Assembly (NCBI GenBank): GCA_030148625.1
Contig: JASBTC010000051.1
Coordinates: 1 to 7,223 of the forward strand
DNA length: 7,223 nt
Reading direction: 5' to 3'
Source of the DNA: Sphingobium sp.
GTDB lineage: Bacteria; Pseudomonadota; Alphaproteobacteria; Sphingomonadales; Sphingomonadaceae
The notes below the pieces were generated by a model, which was not told the DNA's origin, searched no databases, and was given only the letters and a program-made list of their open reading frames with translations. Below are positions 1-6,995 of this stretch, piece by piece; the first letter of the stretch is position 1, and each line of letters opens with the position of its first letter. The position numbers and the translations under genes are program-made.

Positions 1-2080
1 AGTCGACGGCGACGGCGCGATCGTGCAGCGCGATGACAGGGTTGAGATCGAGCTCGGCCAATCGTGGTCCGGCCGCGAGCCCGAGACCGGCGACCGCAAG
101 CCCCATGGCGACGAGCGCGTCGAGATCGGCGGGTGGACGGCCGCGCGCGCCGGCGAGCAGCGGCGCGATGCGCAGTCCCGCGATCATCTCGCGAATATCC
201 TGCGCATCGACGGGCAAGGGGCGCACGGCGACATCACGCAGGATCTCGGCATGGATGCCGCCGGCGCCGATTGTGAGCGCCGGGCCGAGATGCGTGTCAT
301 GGGTGAGCCCGATCAGCATCTCGACGCCGCCCGATATCTGCTCCTGGATCAACACGCCCTCGATCCGCGCATCGGGGTTTGCCGCGCGGGCACGCTCGAC
401 GATCTGCGTGAAGGCCCCGGCCGCATTTTCCGGCGTATCGATGCCAAGCATGACAAGGCCGAGATCCGATCGGTGCGGGAAATCGGGCGACGACAATTTC
501 ACGACGACCGGAAAGCGCATTTCCGCCGCTGTTGACGCCGCCGCATCGGCGGATGATGCGAGGACCTGGCGTGCCAGAACCACCCCGGCGTCGTCGAGCA
601 GCGCGGCGGTCGCCGCATCATCGACGATGCCCGTGGTCCCGAGCGCGCCGATGTCGAGCCTGGGGCTGTGGGATGGGCGATCGCGAAAATGCCGGCGGGA
701 TTCGCGATAGGCGGAGAAGGCCTTGAGCGCACGGAACGCCTTGTCGAGTGAACGGAAGATCGGCACGCCAGAGGCGACGAGATCGGCATAGCCCGCACCT
801 TCGGTGAGGACCGAACTCCACACCGCGATGACCGGCTTCTTCGCGCCGCGTTCGACCCAGGCGCGGACGTCGGCCGCCATATTGTCGGACAACATGCCGA
901 ACGCCGCGTTGAAGCCGACGATGATGACGTCGACCGAAGGGTCTTCGGCGATGATGTCGAACACCGCGCGACGATCGTCCGCCGCTGCGTTCATCGTGAA
1001 CTGGCCGCCATTGTCGATCGGATTGGCAAAGGAGACATAGCCGGGCAGCAGCCGGCCAAGCCGTTCGCATGTCGCATCGCTCAGCGGCGGCACGTCCACG
1101 TCATAGCGTCCCGCGATCTCGGCCATCAGCGTCGCGGTGCCGCCGGAAACCGAATAAAGCGCCGCACCCGGACCGGTATCGGCCGGCAGCTTGGCGAAGA
1201 GATTGGCGGTCTCCAGCAATTCGTCGAGATCGCGCACGCGGGTGACGCCATGCTGGTCGAACAGGCCCTGGACGATCGCGTCGTTGCCGGAGAGATGCCC
1301 GGTATGCGACGCAGCCATCCGCGCGCCGCGCTCGCTCTCGCCGATCTTGAGCATGACCACCGGCTTGTCCGCGCGATTGGCTGCTTCGAGCGCGGCGCGC
1401 AGGCGCGGGAGCGACTTGAAGCCCTCGACATAGCCCGCGATCACGCGGGCGGGATCGTCGGCGGTGAAATGGCCGATCACATCGGCAATCTCGATATCGA
1501 CTTCGTTGCCGACGGTGATCCAGCGGCTGAATGCGGCGCCCATGGCGATGCCTTCGACGATCGGGCGGCCCATCGCGCCGCTCTGCGTCACCAGGCCGAT
1601 CAGCCCGCCGCGATGCCCCTCGGGCACGGCGAAGCGCTCGAACATATTATCCGCGGTGTTGGGGCCGATGACGCGCGCTCCGGTCTCGGCGATCGCGGCG
1701 GCGAGCGCGGCCTCGTGAGTCGCGCCTTCGGGGCCGGTTTCAGAAAAGCCCGCGCTGAAGATGACGATGCTGCGGATGCCGTGCGCGGCGCAGTCGCGCA
1801 CGACCTGCGGAACATTGGCAGGGCCGACGCGCAGCAGCGCCACGCCGAACGCCTCCGGTACCTCGCCGATCGTGCGATAGACAGGGATGCCGGCGATTTC
1901 GCCGCCCTTCGGATTGACGAAGCACAGTTTCGCATCGGGGCCGTAGCGGGCGATCAGGTGCGCCACGCCGGCATCGCTGTCGACGCGGCCGATGATCGCG
2001 ATGCCTCGGCCGGGGATGAAGAATTGGCGCAGATCGGCCCTGCTGCGAGCCAGCGAAGCGCCTGGAGTTTCATAGGTCAT
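1..2080 (-). CDS. Single-chain ADP-forming acyl-CoA synthetase (acid-CoA ligase), 3' end cut by window edge
   Basis: This cytoplasmic enzyme should join a carboxylic acid to CoA using ATP, releasing ADP and phosphate through a phosphohistidine intermediate. The frame reads without a stop from an ATG at 2080 to the left edge, giving 693 codons. Family members are about 700 residues, so only a short tail is missing. Domain order fits a fused alpha-beta enzyme: a CoA-binding Rossmann domain (about 15-145, with VNPK near 56, GFSETG 111-116 and GPN 139-141); succinyl-CoA-ligase-like domains (about 155-460, with TQSGAMG 165-171 and SHTG 258-261, whose His259 is the expected phosphorylated residue); and a C-terminal ATP-grasp domain (about 490-693, with FPVVVK ending at Lys528, HRSD from 536, GGVE at 584-587 and ELDLNP at 676-681). 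Its ATG overlaps the TGA of the upstream transporter gene, so translation is probably coupled. FerA, the feruloyl-CoA synthetase of Sphingobium SYK-6, is of this superfamily, but the substrate here is unknown. Family assignment is strong; specificity is open. Confidence 0.93.
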   Translation of the reverse strand, partial: MTYETPGASLARSRADLRQFFIPGRGIAIIGRVDSDAGVAHLIARYGPDAKLCFVNPKGGEIAGIPVYRTIGEVPEAFGVALLRVGPANVPQVVRDCAAHGIRSIVIFSAGFSETGPEGATHEAALAAAIAETGARVIGPNTADNMFERFAVPEGHRGGLIGLVTQSGAMGRPIVEGIAMGAAFSRWITVGNEVDIEIADVIGHFTADDPARVIAGYVEGFKSLPRLRAALEAANRADKPVVMLKIGESERGARMAASHTGHLSGNDAIVQGLFDQHGVTRVRDLDELLETANLFAKLPADTGPGAALYSVSGGTATLMAEIAGRYDVDVPPLSDATCERLGRLLPGYVSFANPIDNGGQFTMNAAADDRRAVFDIIAEDPSVDVIIVGFNAAFGMLSDNMAADVRAWVERGAKKPVIAVWSSVLTEGAGYADLVASGVPIFRSLDKAFRALKAFSAYRESRRHFRDRPSHSPRLDIGALGTTGIVDDAATAALLDDAGVVLARQVLASSADAAASTAAEMRFPVVVKLSSPDFPHRSDLGLVMLGIDTPENAAGAFTQIVERARAANPDARIEGVLIQEQISGGVEMLIGLTHDTHLGPALTIGAGGIHAEILRDVAVRPLPVDAQDIREMIAGLRIAPLLAGARGRPPADLDALVAMGLAVAGLGLAAGPRLAELDLNPVIALHDRAVAVD

Positions 2081-3255
2081 ACGGTTGCTTCACGCCCCCT
2101 GGCGCGGGTTGCCATGATACAGGCGCTGATCGCCAGCAGCCCCGCGAGGGAGGCGAGCGCGAACAGGCTGGTCGAAGCGGGTTCATCGGGAAAGGCGAGG
2201 TGCAGGGCGGTCGGCCCGAGAAACGGGCCGGCATAATAGACGCCCTTGACCAGCCCGGTGTTGCGCGCGCGATCGGCATCGCTGCTGAGCGATGCGACGA
2301 GCGAGAAGATCGTCGGCCCGACCAGCCCGCCGCCAAGGCCGATCATCACCATGCCGGCCGCGATCACGGTGATCGTCGGCGCGAAACCGACGATGGTCAG
2401 GCCGAACCCCCAAAAGCCGAAGGCGAGAAGGAACAGCACGGCGTTGGGTGCGAAGCGGCGGAGTTCGCCGAAGGCGAAGCTGCTCAGGACCGAAAAACCG
2501 ACGGTGATCGAGAACATCGCGCCTGCGATCGCCGAGCTGCGCACGCCGATCTCGACGAGACGGAAGGGTTCGAAGACGGGGATGCTGAAAGTGATCGAAC
2601 CCGCGAGCACCGCGACGAGCGCGATCCCGAGCACGGGACGGATCGACGAGGGCGGTTTCGTCCGGTCACTGGTCGCCTGATGCACCGTCGCCAGATCGGG
2701 GCTGATGAGCGCGAGCGCGAGAAAGGGCAGCGCGATCAGGTGGACGAGAAACGCCATGCGCCATCCGCCAAGATCGCCGAGCAATCCCGAGAGCGGTACG
2801 AGCATCGCCAGCAATGCCGCACCGAGGCCGTGGATCGCGCCGATCCGCCGTTCGCGCGCGCGCCCTTCATAGAGCGTGCCGATCAGCGAAATCGCGAGCG
2901 CAACGATCACCGCCGCGGCGGCACCGACGAACAGCCGGGTCGCGACGATGCCGGGCAGGGTGGGCAGGAACATGCCGGTCAGTCCAGCCACTGCGAACAG
3001 GGCATAGCAGCCGGCCAGCAGCTTGCGCGGGCCGAAGCGCCGGACAAGCATGCCGCTGAGCGGCGAGGCGATGATCATCGCGATGCCGACCACCATGACC
3101 GTGGCCTTGGTCATGAACGCGGCATCGCCGGCCCCGCCAAATGCCTGCTGGATCTTGGGCAGCACCGGCGAGAGCGCGCTCATCGCCAATGGTGCGAACA
3201 TGCCGGAACCGAGCAACAATGCCTCGGTCGACCAATGTGCGCGCCTGTCAGTCAT
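2077..3255 (-). CDS. Major facilitator superfamily (MFS) transporter
   Basis: This is an inner-membrane secondary transporter of 392 residues, a normal MFS length. Hydrophobic segments alternate with short loops through the whole chain, consistent with about 12 transmembrane helices. A hydrophilic central loop at about 186-206 separates the two six-helix halves. The loop after helix 2 carries a motif-A-like stretch, GMLVRRFGPRK at 68-78, in which the usual Asp is replaced by Arg72; such variants occur in some MFS branches. The ATG at 3255 is preferred because GGTGAGG lies 5 bases upstream of it. A GTG at 3261, two codons earlier in the same frame, would leave no spacing for that ribosome binding site. 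The gene starts 24 bases after the amidohydrolase stop and ends in an ATGA overlap with the CoA ligase, so it is the middle gene of an operon. Import of the acid handled by its neighbours is the natural guess, but export cannot be excluded. Confidence 0.9.
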   Translation of the reverse strand: MTDRRAHWSTEALLLGSGMFAPLAMSALSPVLPKIQQAFGGAGDAAFMTKATVMVVGIAMIIASPLSGMLVRRFGPRKLLAGCYALFAVAGLTGMFLPTLPGIVATRLFVGAAAAVIVALAISLIGTLYEGRARERRIGAIHGLGAALLAMLVPLSGLLGDLGGWRMAFLVHLIALPFLALALISPDLATVHQATSDRTKPPSSIRPVLGIALVAVLAGSITFSIPVFEPFRLVEIGVRSSAIAGAMFSITVGFSVLSSFAFGELRRFAPNAVLFLLAFGFWGFGLTIVGFAPTITVIAAGMVMIGLGGGLVGPTIFSLVASLSSDADRARNTGLVKGVYYAGPFLGPTALHLAFPDEPASTSLFALASLAGLLAISACIMATRARGREATV

Positions 3256-3279
3256 CCTCACCTCACCCGTCTTGCGGTC

Positions 3280-4437
3280 TCATTCCGGAAACAGAATGGC
3301 CGCGTTGTCGATATAGAAGGCCCGCTCGAACGCGGCATCGAGCCGATCCGTCCATTTCCGGAATTTGCCGACCGGATCCTTGCTGCCTTCGATATGCGGA
3401 TAATCACTCGAAAAAACATAGGTTTCCGCAAGGCCGTAACGATGCACCATCGCTTCCAGATTTTCCGCCCACATCGGTGAGACGCGGACATTGCGGCGGA
3501 CATATTCGCTCGGCTTCAGCGGATAGGTGATGCCGATCTTGGCCATCAGATCGGCATGCTGGTCCATACGCTCGCACAATGGGCCAAGCCAGCCGGCACC
3601 GACCTCGATGATGCCGAGCGCCAGACGCGGAAAGCGCTGGAAGACCCCACCCATCACCATGGTGAGCAGAAAGACCTCTGCGGCCAGGTGCGCGACCAGG
3701 ACGAAATAGGGGCCGATTGCTTCCTCGCCGCCGGCGCGCCCGTCGAAGCTCATCCGCAGCGATTTCGCATAGGCATATTCGCGCGGCGGCAGCATCGGAT
3801 CGTCGGGGCCACCGCCATTGACCACGCCGCCGGCCGCGATGTGGATCAATGCCGGCACATTGGCCTCTTCGAGCATCGCCCAGAAGGGATCCCAGATATC
3901 GTTGGCGGGCGAGACGCCGCCCGGCGGCGACGCGCAAGGCAGGAGCACGCCCTTTGCGCCGAGCTTCAGGACACGCGCGAGTTCTTGCATCGCCCATGCC
4001 GGATCGCCCATGTTGATCTGGCACACGACACGGGCGCGACCGCCGGCCTTGCGGGTCCAGGCAATGGCGAAATCATTGTAGCGGCGGCATGCCTCGCGCG
4101 CGGCGGGCGAATCGACGCGCAGCTCGATCAGCGCGGTGTTGGGAAAGACGAGCTGGGCGGCAATGCCCGTGCGGTCCATCGCCTCCAGCCGGTCGATCGC
4201 CTCGGTGGCGCCAAGCGCGCTGATCCCCTTGACCGACCAGACATTGTCGCGATTGCGGGCGCGGGCGGCGACATCGTCCGGCGAGCCGGAGAAGCGCTTG
4301 AGGAAATCCATGACGAAGCCGGCACCGACATCGCGGACGATGTCCTCCATCACCTCGGGTTCCATATAGAGATGTGCGTCGCAGTCGAGCAGCGAGCCTT
4401 CCAGGCCGCTGCGGGTCAAGGTTGCGGGGGCGTTCAT
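3280..4437 (-). CDS. Amidohydrolase-2 family (metal-dependent TIM-barrel) hydrolase or decarboxylase
   Basis: This is a 385-residue protein of the amidohydrolase-2 branch (PF04909 type), whose known members include ACMSD, gamma-resorcylate decarboxylase, 5-carboxyvanillate decarboxylase and ring-cleavage C-C hydrolases. Visible landmarks are a beta-1 metal site LDCDAH at 17-22; LIHIAAGG at 197-204 with the probable strand-5 ligand His199; FQRFPRLALGIIEVGAGW at 266-283, matching the family's FERFPxLxxxxxExGxxW region; and FSSDYPHIEG at 342-351 with the catalytic or metal-binding Asp345. The first His of the usual HxH is Asp20 here, giving DxH. No signal peptide is evident, so the protein should be cytoplasmic. 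The ATG at 4437 has GGAAGGA about 6 bases upstream. It is the first gene of the minus-strand operon and is followed closely by the transporter. Whether it hydrolyses, decarboxylates or hydrates its substrate cannot be decided from the sequence. Confidence 0.9.
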   Translation of the reverse strand: MNAPATLTRSGLEGSLLDCDAHLYMEPEVMEDIVRDVGAGFVMDFLKRFSGSPDDVAARARNRDNVWSVKGISALGATEAIDRLEAMDRTGIAAQLVFPNTALIELRVDSPAAREACRRYNDFAIAWTRKAGGRARVVCQINMGDPAWAMQELARVLKLGAKGVLLPCASPPGGVSPANDIWDPFWAMLEEANVPALIHIAAGGVVNGGGPDDPMLPPREYAYAKSLRMSFDGRAGGEEAIGPYFVLVAHLAAEVFLLTMVMGGVFQRFPRLALGIIEVGAGWLGPLCERMDQHADLMAKIGITYPLKPSEYVRRNVRVSPMWAENLEAMVHRYGLAETYVFSSDYPHIEGSKDPVGKFRKWTDRLDAAFERAFYIDNAAILFPE

Positions 4438-4440
4438 CGG

Positions 4441-4450
4441 AGTCCTTCCA
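4441..4450 (-). promoter_or_regulatory. Ribosome binding site of the amidohydrolase gene
   Basis: Read on the minus strand, this stretch carries GGAAGGA, ending about 6 bases before the ATG at 4437. It supports that start over downstream methionines and confirms that the operon begins here. Confidence 0.7.
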
Positions 4451-4540
4451 TCGACGCGCCGGAGGTCGGCGCAGCAGTGCGGACCGAATCATGCATCATC
4501 CGATCGCAGGATCATCGACGGTTTTTCCGCAATAGCTCGT

Positions 4541-4559
4541 CAGAAGTTCCAAGTTTCTG
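4541..4559. repeat. Imperfect palindrome CAGAA-N9-TTCTG (candidate operator)
   Basis: Perfect 5-base inverted arms, CAGAA and TTCTG, are separated by 9 bases near the middle of the divergent region. The spacing would suit a dimeric helix-turn-helix repressor or activator reaching both promoters. Arms this short can arise by chance, and no bound regulator is known, so this is only a candidate. Confidence 0.3.
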
Positions 4560-4641
4560 TGGAAAGGGGGGCTGGCTAGTTTCCATGCCCATGACGTGTG
4601 CACGCATCCGGCGAACAGGATGCGGCGGCGTGGTGACATGT

Positions 4642-4659
4642 GGGAAACGGTCGATTCCC
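4642..4659. repeat. Inverted repeat GGGAA-N8-TTCCC upstream of the TonB receptor
   Basis: The arms GGGAA (4642-4646) and TTCCC (4655-4659) enclose 8 bases, 27 bases before the receptor start codon. It may be an operator or a weak hairpin in the leader transcript. The short arms make chance occurrence quite possible. Confidence 0.25.
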
Positions 4660-4672
4660 GATCGTGATGCAT

Positions 4673-4683
4673 GGGGGAGGAAG
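4673..4683 (+). promoter_or_regulatory. Strong ribosome binding site of the TonB receptor gene
   Basis: GGGGGAGGAAG ends 3 bases before the ATG at 4687, with its GGAGG core about 6 bases from it. Together with the signal peptide that follows directly, it fixes the start of a frame that stays open much further upstream. Confidence 0.8.
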
Positions 4684-4686
4684 ACG

Positions 4687-6888
4687 ATGACCAAAACAGC
4701 CCTGCTCATATCGGTTGGCCTGTCGATTCTCGTGCCGGGACAGCTTGCCGCCCAGTCCACGGAGCCCGCGCCGGATGTCGCAGCCGAGGCGGACGACCAG
4801 GCCGCGCTCGATGGCGAGATCGTCGTGACCGCGCAAAGGCGTTCGGAATCGCTGCAGAATGTGCCGATCTCGATCACCGCACTGACCGCCGACCAGCTCG
4901 CTTCCGCCGGGGTTGCCTCTACCCAGGATCTGACACTCGCGACGCCGGGCCTGCTCTGGGCGAAATCGAGCAATAATTCGCAGCCGACGATCCGCGGCAT
5001 CGGCAGCCGCAATGCGAGCGCCGGCGACGAGCCGAATGTCGCGACCTTCATCGACGGTGTCTACCAGCCAGAACAGGCGACAACGGCGCAGGAACTGTCG
5101 AATGTCGAGCGGATCGAGGTGCTCAAGGGGCCACAGGGCACGCTGTTCGGCCGCAACGCGACGGGTGGCGCGATCAACATCGTCACCAAGAAGCCGAGCT
5201 TCGAGACCACGGGCGATGCGGGCCTGACCTATGGCCGCTATGATTATCTCAAGGGGACCGCCTATCTGAGCGGGCCGATCGTCGCCGACACGCTGGCGGC
5301 CAGCGTCGCTGCGACCGGGCTGCGCGACGACGGCTATATCCACAATATCTATCTCGATACGCGCCAGGGCCAGCGCAAGGCGGCGATCATTCGCGCGAAG
5401 CTGCTCTTCGTGCCCAGCGACGATGTCGAGATCCAGCTCAACGGGCTTTACAATTACAGCTGGGACAACGTCACCTATTCGGGCCAGCCGCTCGCCGGCA
5501 ATTCGCAAGCGCGCCGCGCCACGGCGGCCCAGAACCCGCAGAATCTGCCGATCGATATCCGGGTGCCGACCGAAGCCTATACGAGCTCGACATCGACGGT
5601 CCCCTATTTCCGGCTCAACCAGTATCTCGTCGACGGCCATGTCTCGGTCGATCTGGGCGGTGCGGTGTTGAGCGGTCTCGCATCCTGGTCGGAGACCCAT
5701 GGTTTCTCGCACTCGGTTACCGATATCTCGCCGCTCAGCCTGTCGATCAACGATTTCCGGCAGCGCGGCCGCGCCTATAATCAAGAGATCACGCTCACCA
5801 GCGACACCGATGGCCGGCTGTCCTGGCTGGTCGGCGCGACCGGATTCCAGAGCCGCACGCTCTACGATCCGCTGACGAGCATTTCGCCCACCACGACCAC
5901 GCGACTCGTCTATGGACAAAAATCGAAGGCGATCGCCGGCTTCGCCGAGGCGACATACGAGGCGATCGACCACCTCTTCCTGACCGCCGGCATCCGTTAC
6001 AGCTGGGATCAGAAGCAATCCTATAATCGTCCCCTCGCGACGGGCGTGGTGACAGAGGGGAAGGCAAGCTGGAAGGATTGGTCCCCGCGCGCGGTTGTCC
6101 GCTATGAATTCGGCCGCGGATCCAATGTCTATGCGTCCTATACGCAGGGCTACAAGGCCGGCACCTTCAATGCGACGACCATCAACGGAACCCTGATTCC
6201 GGCCAATCCCGAACGGATCGAGGCATTCGAGATCGGGGTGAAGACGCAGCCGGCGCCGGGCATCACTGTGAACGCCGCTGCCTTCCACTATAATTACACC
6301 GATCTTCAGGTGAGCCTGGTCACCACCGTCAACAACCAGATCGCAACATTGCTCCAGAACGCGCCCAAGGCAGAGGTCGACGGTTTCGAAATGGACGTGA
6401 GCGCGCGCGTCACCGAAGGGTTGCGCCTTAATGCGGGGCTGTCGCTGCTGCGCCCCCGGATCGTCGACTTCGTCAATGCCTCGGTCAATATTCCGATCTT
6501 CGTCGGCGGGCTGCCCGCTGGCAATTCGACGGCCGGGCCGGTCGATGTCTCGGGCAACGACCTGATCCGCGCACCGCGCTGGACGCTCAATTTCGGCGCG
6601 AACTACGACACGCCCTTTGCTGGCGGGACGCTGACGTTCAACGCATCGGCCTTTTTCAGCGGCCGTTACTTCGTCGAACTCACCAATCGCGTGAAGCAGC
6701 CCGCTTATGAGGTCGTCAATGCGTCGGTGGCCTGGCGTTCGCCCGACGATCATTGGCGCCTGTCGGTGTTCGGCCAGAATCTGACCAACCAGAAATATTA
6801 TGCCGGCGCGATCATCACCAATTTCGCCGACAATATCTCCTATCAGAAGCCGCGCTGGTTCGGCGTGTCGGCGGGATATTCGTTTTAG
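4687..6888 (+). CDS. TonB-dependent outer-membrane receptor
   Basis: This is a 733-residue outer-membrane beta-barrel that should import a ligand using energy passed from the inner membrane by TonB-ExbB-ExbD. Residues 1 to about 23 form a signal peptide (short basic start, hydrophobic core, end near LAAQ). A TonB-box-like segment EIVVTAQ lies at 44-50. The plug domain spans about 55-168 and shows PTIRGIGSRN at 100-109, FIDGVYQP at 121-128, and the hallmark VERIEVLKGPQGTLFGRNA at 140-158 leading into GAINIVTKKP. The remainder has the alternating pattern of a barrel, including YASYTQGYKAGTFN and an ERIEAFEIGVKT segment, and ends in the terminal aromatic residue YSF expected for insertion by the Bam complex. 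There is no N-terminal STN domain, so no sign of anti-sigma-factor signalling. The frame is open far upstream of 4687, but the ribosome binding site and signal peptide fix this start. It is divergent from a catabolic operon, which suggests uptake of that pathway's substrate, although iron-chelate uptake cannot be excluded from sequence alone. Confidence 0.96.
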   Translation: MTKTALLISVGLSILVPGQLAAQSTEPAPDVAAEADDQAALDGEIVVTAQRRSESLQNVPISITALTADQLASAGVASTQDLTLATPGLLWAKSSNNSQPTIRGIGSRNASAGDEPNVATFIDGVYQPEQATTAQELSNVERIEVLKGPQGTLFGRNATGGAINIVTKKPSFETTGDAGLTYGRYDYLKGTAYLSGPIVADTLAASVAATGLRDDGYIHNIYLDTRQGQRKAAIIRAKLLFVPSDDVEIQLNGLYNYSWDNVTYSGQPLAGNSQARRATAAQNPQNLPIDIRVPTEAYTSSTSTVPYFRLNQYLVDGHVSVDLGGAVLSGLASWSETHGFSHSVTDISPLSLSINDFRQRGRAYNQEITLTSDTDGRLSWLVGATGFQSRTLYDPLTSISPTTTTRLVYGQKSKAIAGFAEATYEAIDHLFLTAGIRYSWDQKQSYNRPLATGVVTEGKASWKDWSPRAVVRYEFGRGSNVYASYTQGYKAGTFNATTINGTLIPANPERIEAFEIGVKTQPAPGITVNAAAFHYNYTDLQVSLVTTVNNQIATLLQNAPKAEVDGFEMDVSARVTEGLRLNAGLSLLRPRIVDFVNASVNIPIFVGGLPAGNSTAGPVDVSGNDLIRAPRWTLNFGANYDTPFAGGTLTFNASAFFSGRYFVELTNRVKQPAYEVVNASVAWRSPDDHWRLSVFGQNLTNQKYYAGAIITNFADNISYQKPRWFGVSAGYSF

Positions 6889-6910
6889 GGTCGATAAAGA
6901 GGGTGGCATT

Positions 6911-6938
6911 GGCGGTCCTGGTGCCGTGCACCAGCGCC
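6911..6938 (+). terminator. Stem-loop after the TonB receptor gene, possible terminator
   Basis: A 7-base perfect stem, CTGGTGC (6918-6924) with GCACCAG (6928-6934), closes on a CGT loop. Four more outer pairs (GGCG 6911-6914 with CGCC 6935-6938) form if GTC at 6915-6917 bulges out. It starts 22 bases after the receptor stop codon. There is no run of T after it, so it is not a classical intrinsic terminator; it could still end or stabilise the receptor transcript, or lie in the leader of the next gene. Confidence 0.4.
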
Positions 6939-6983
6939 GTCACATGTCCGTCACCGTCCGTCGCGAAGATGCTGCGTCACTGC

Positions 6984-6990
6984 AGGAAAG
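6984..6990 (+). promoter_or_regulatory. Ribosome binding site of the PPK2 gene
   Basis: AGGAAAG ends 5 bases before the ATG at 6996. It selects this start, because no other in-frame ATG nearby has a comparable site. Confidence 0.65.
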
Positions 6991-6995
6991 ATCGC

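Larger units (their letters stand above)
4438..4686. promoter_or_regulatory. Divergent intergenic region between the catabolic operon and the TonB receptor
   Basis: These 249 non-coding bases lie between two start codons pointing away from each other, so the promoters of both transcription units should be here. I found no convincing -35/-10 pair on either strand; sphingomonad promoters often match the E. coli consensus poorly. Several short inverted repeats that could be operator half-sites are listed separately. No regulator gene is present in the window, so any regulator must be encoded elsewhere. The in-frame open extension upstream of the receptor start is not treated as coding, because it has no signal-peptide-like start and would overlap the operon antisense. 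Confidence 0.7.

Noticed and set aside
1250..2236. A 328-codon plus-strand frame opposite the acyl-CoA synthetase
   Set aside because: It has no recognisable motif, while the minus-strand frame shows the ordered CoA-binding and ligase motifs of a known family across the same bases.
2200..3480. A 426-codon plus-strand frame antisense to the MFS transporter
   Set aside because: Its charged, low-complexity composition (many Arg, Glu, Asp, His) is the complement of a hydrophobic membrane protein. The minus strand has the helices, motif-A-like loop and operon spacing.
4554..4582. TTTCTG and TAGTTT, 17 bases apart, as a sigma-70 promoter for the receptor
   Set aside because: The spacing is right, but the -35 element matches only two of six consensus bases and the -10 is weak, so I cannot support a promoter call.
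3556..4686. In-frame N-terminal extension that would make the receptor 1110 residues long
   Set aside because: It runs antisense through the amidohydrolase gene, has no domain resemblance, and would bury the signal peptide. A strong ribosome binding site sits directly before the ATG at 4687.
4576..6909. A 777-codon open frame on the minus strand, antisense to the TonB receptor
   Set aside because: Its product is rich in Arg, Asp, Gly and Ala with no recognisable domain, and it mirrors a receptor with clear plug and barrel motifs. Long antisense frames are expected in GC-rich DNA with strong third-position bias.
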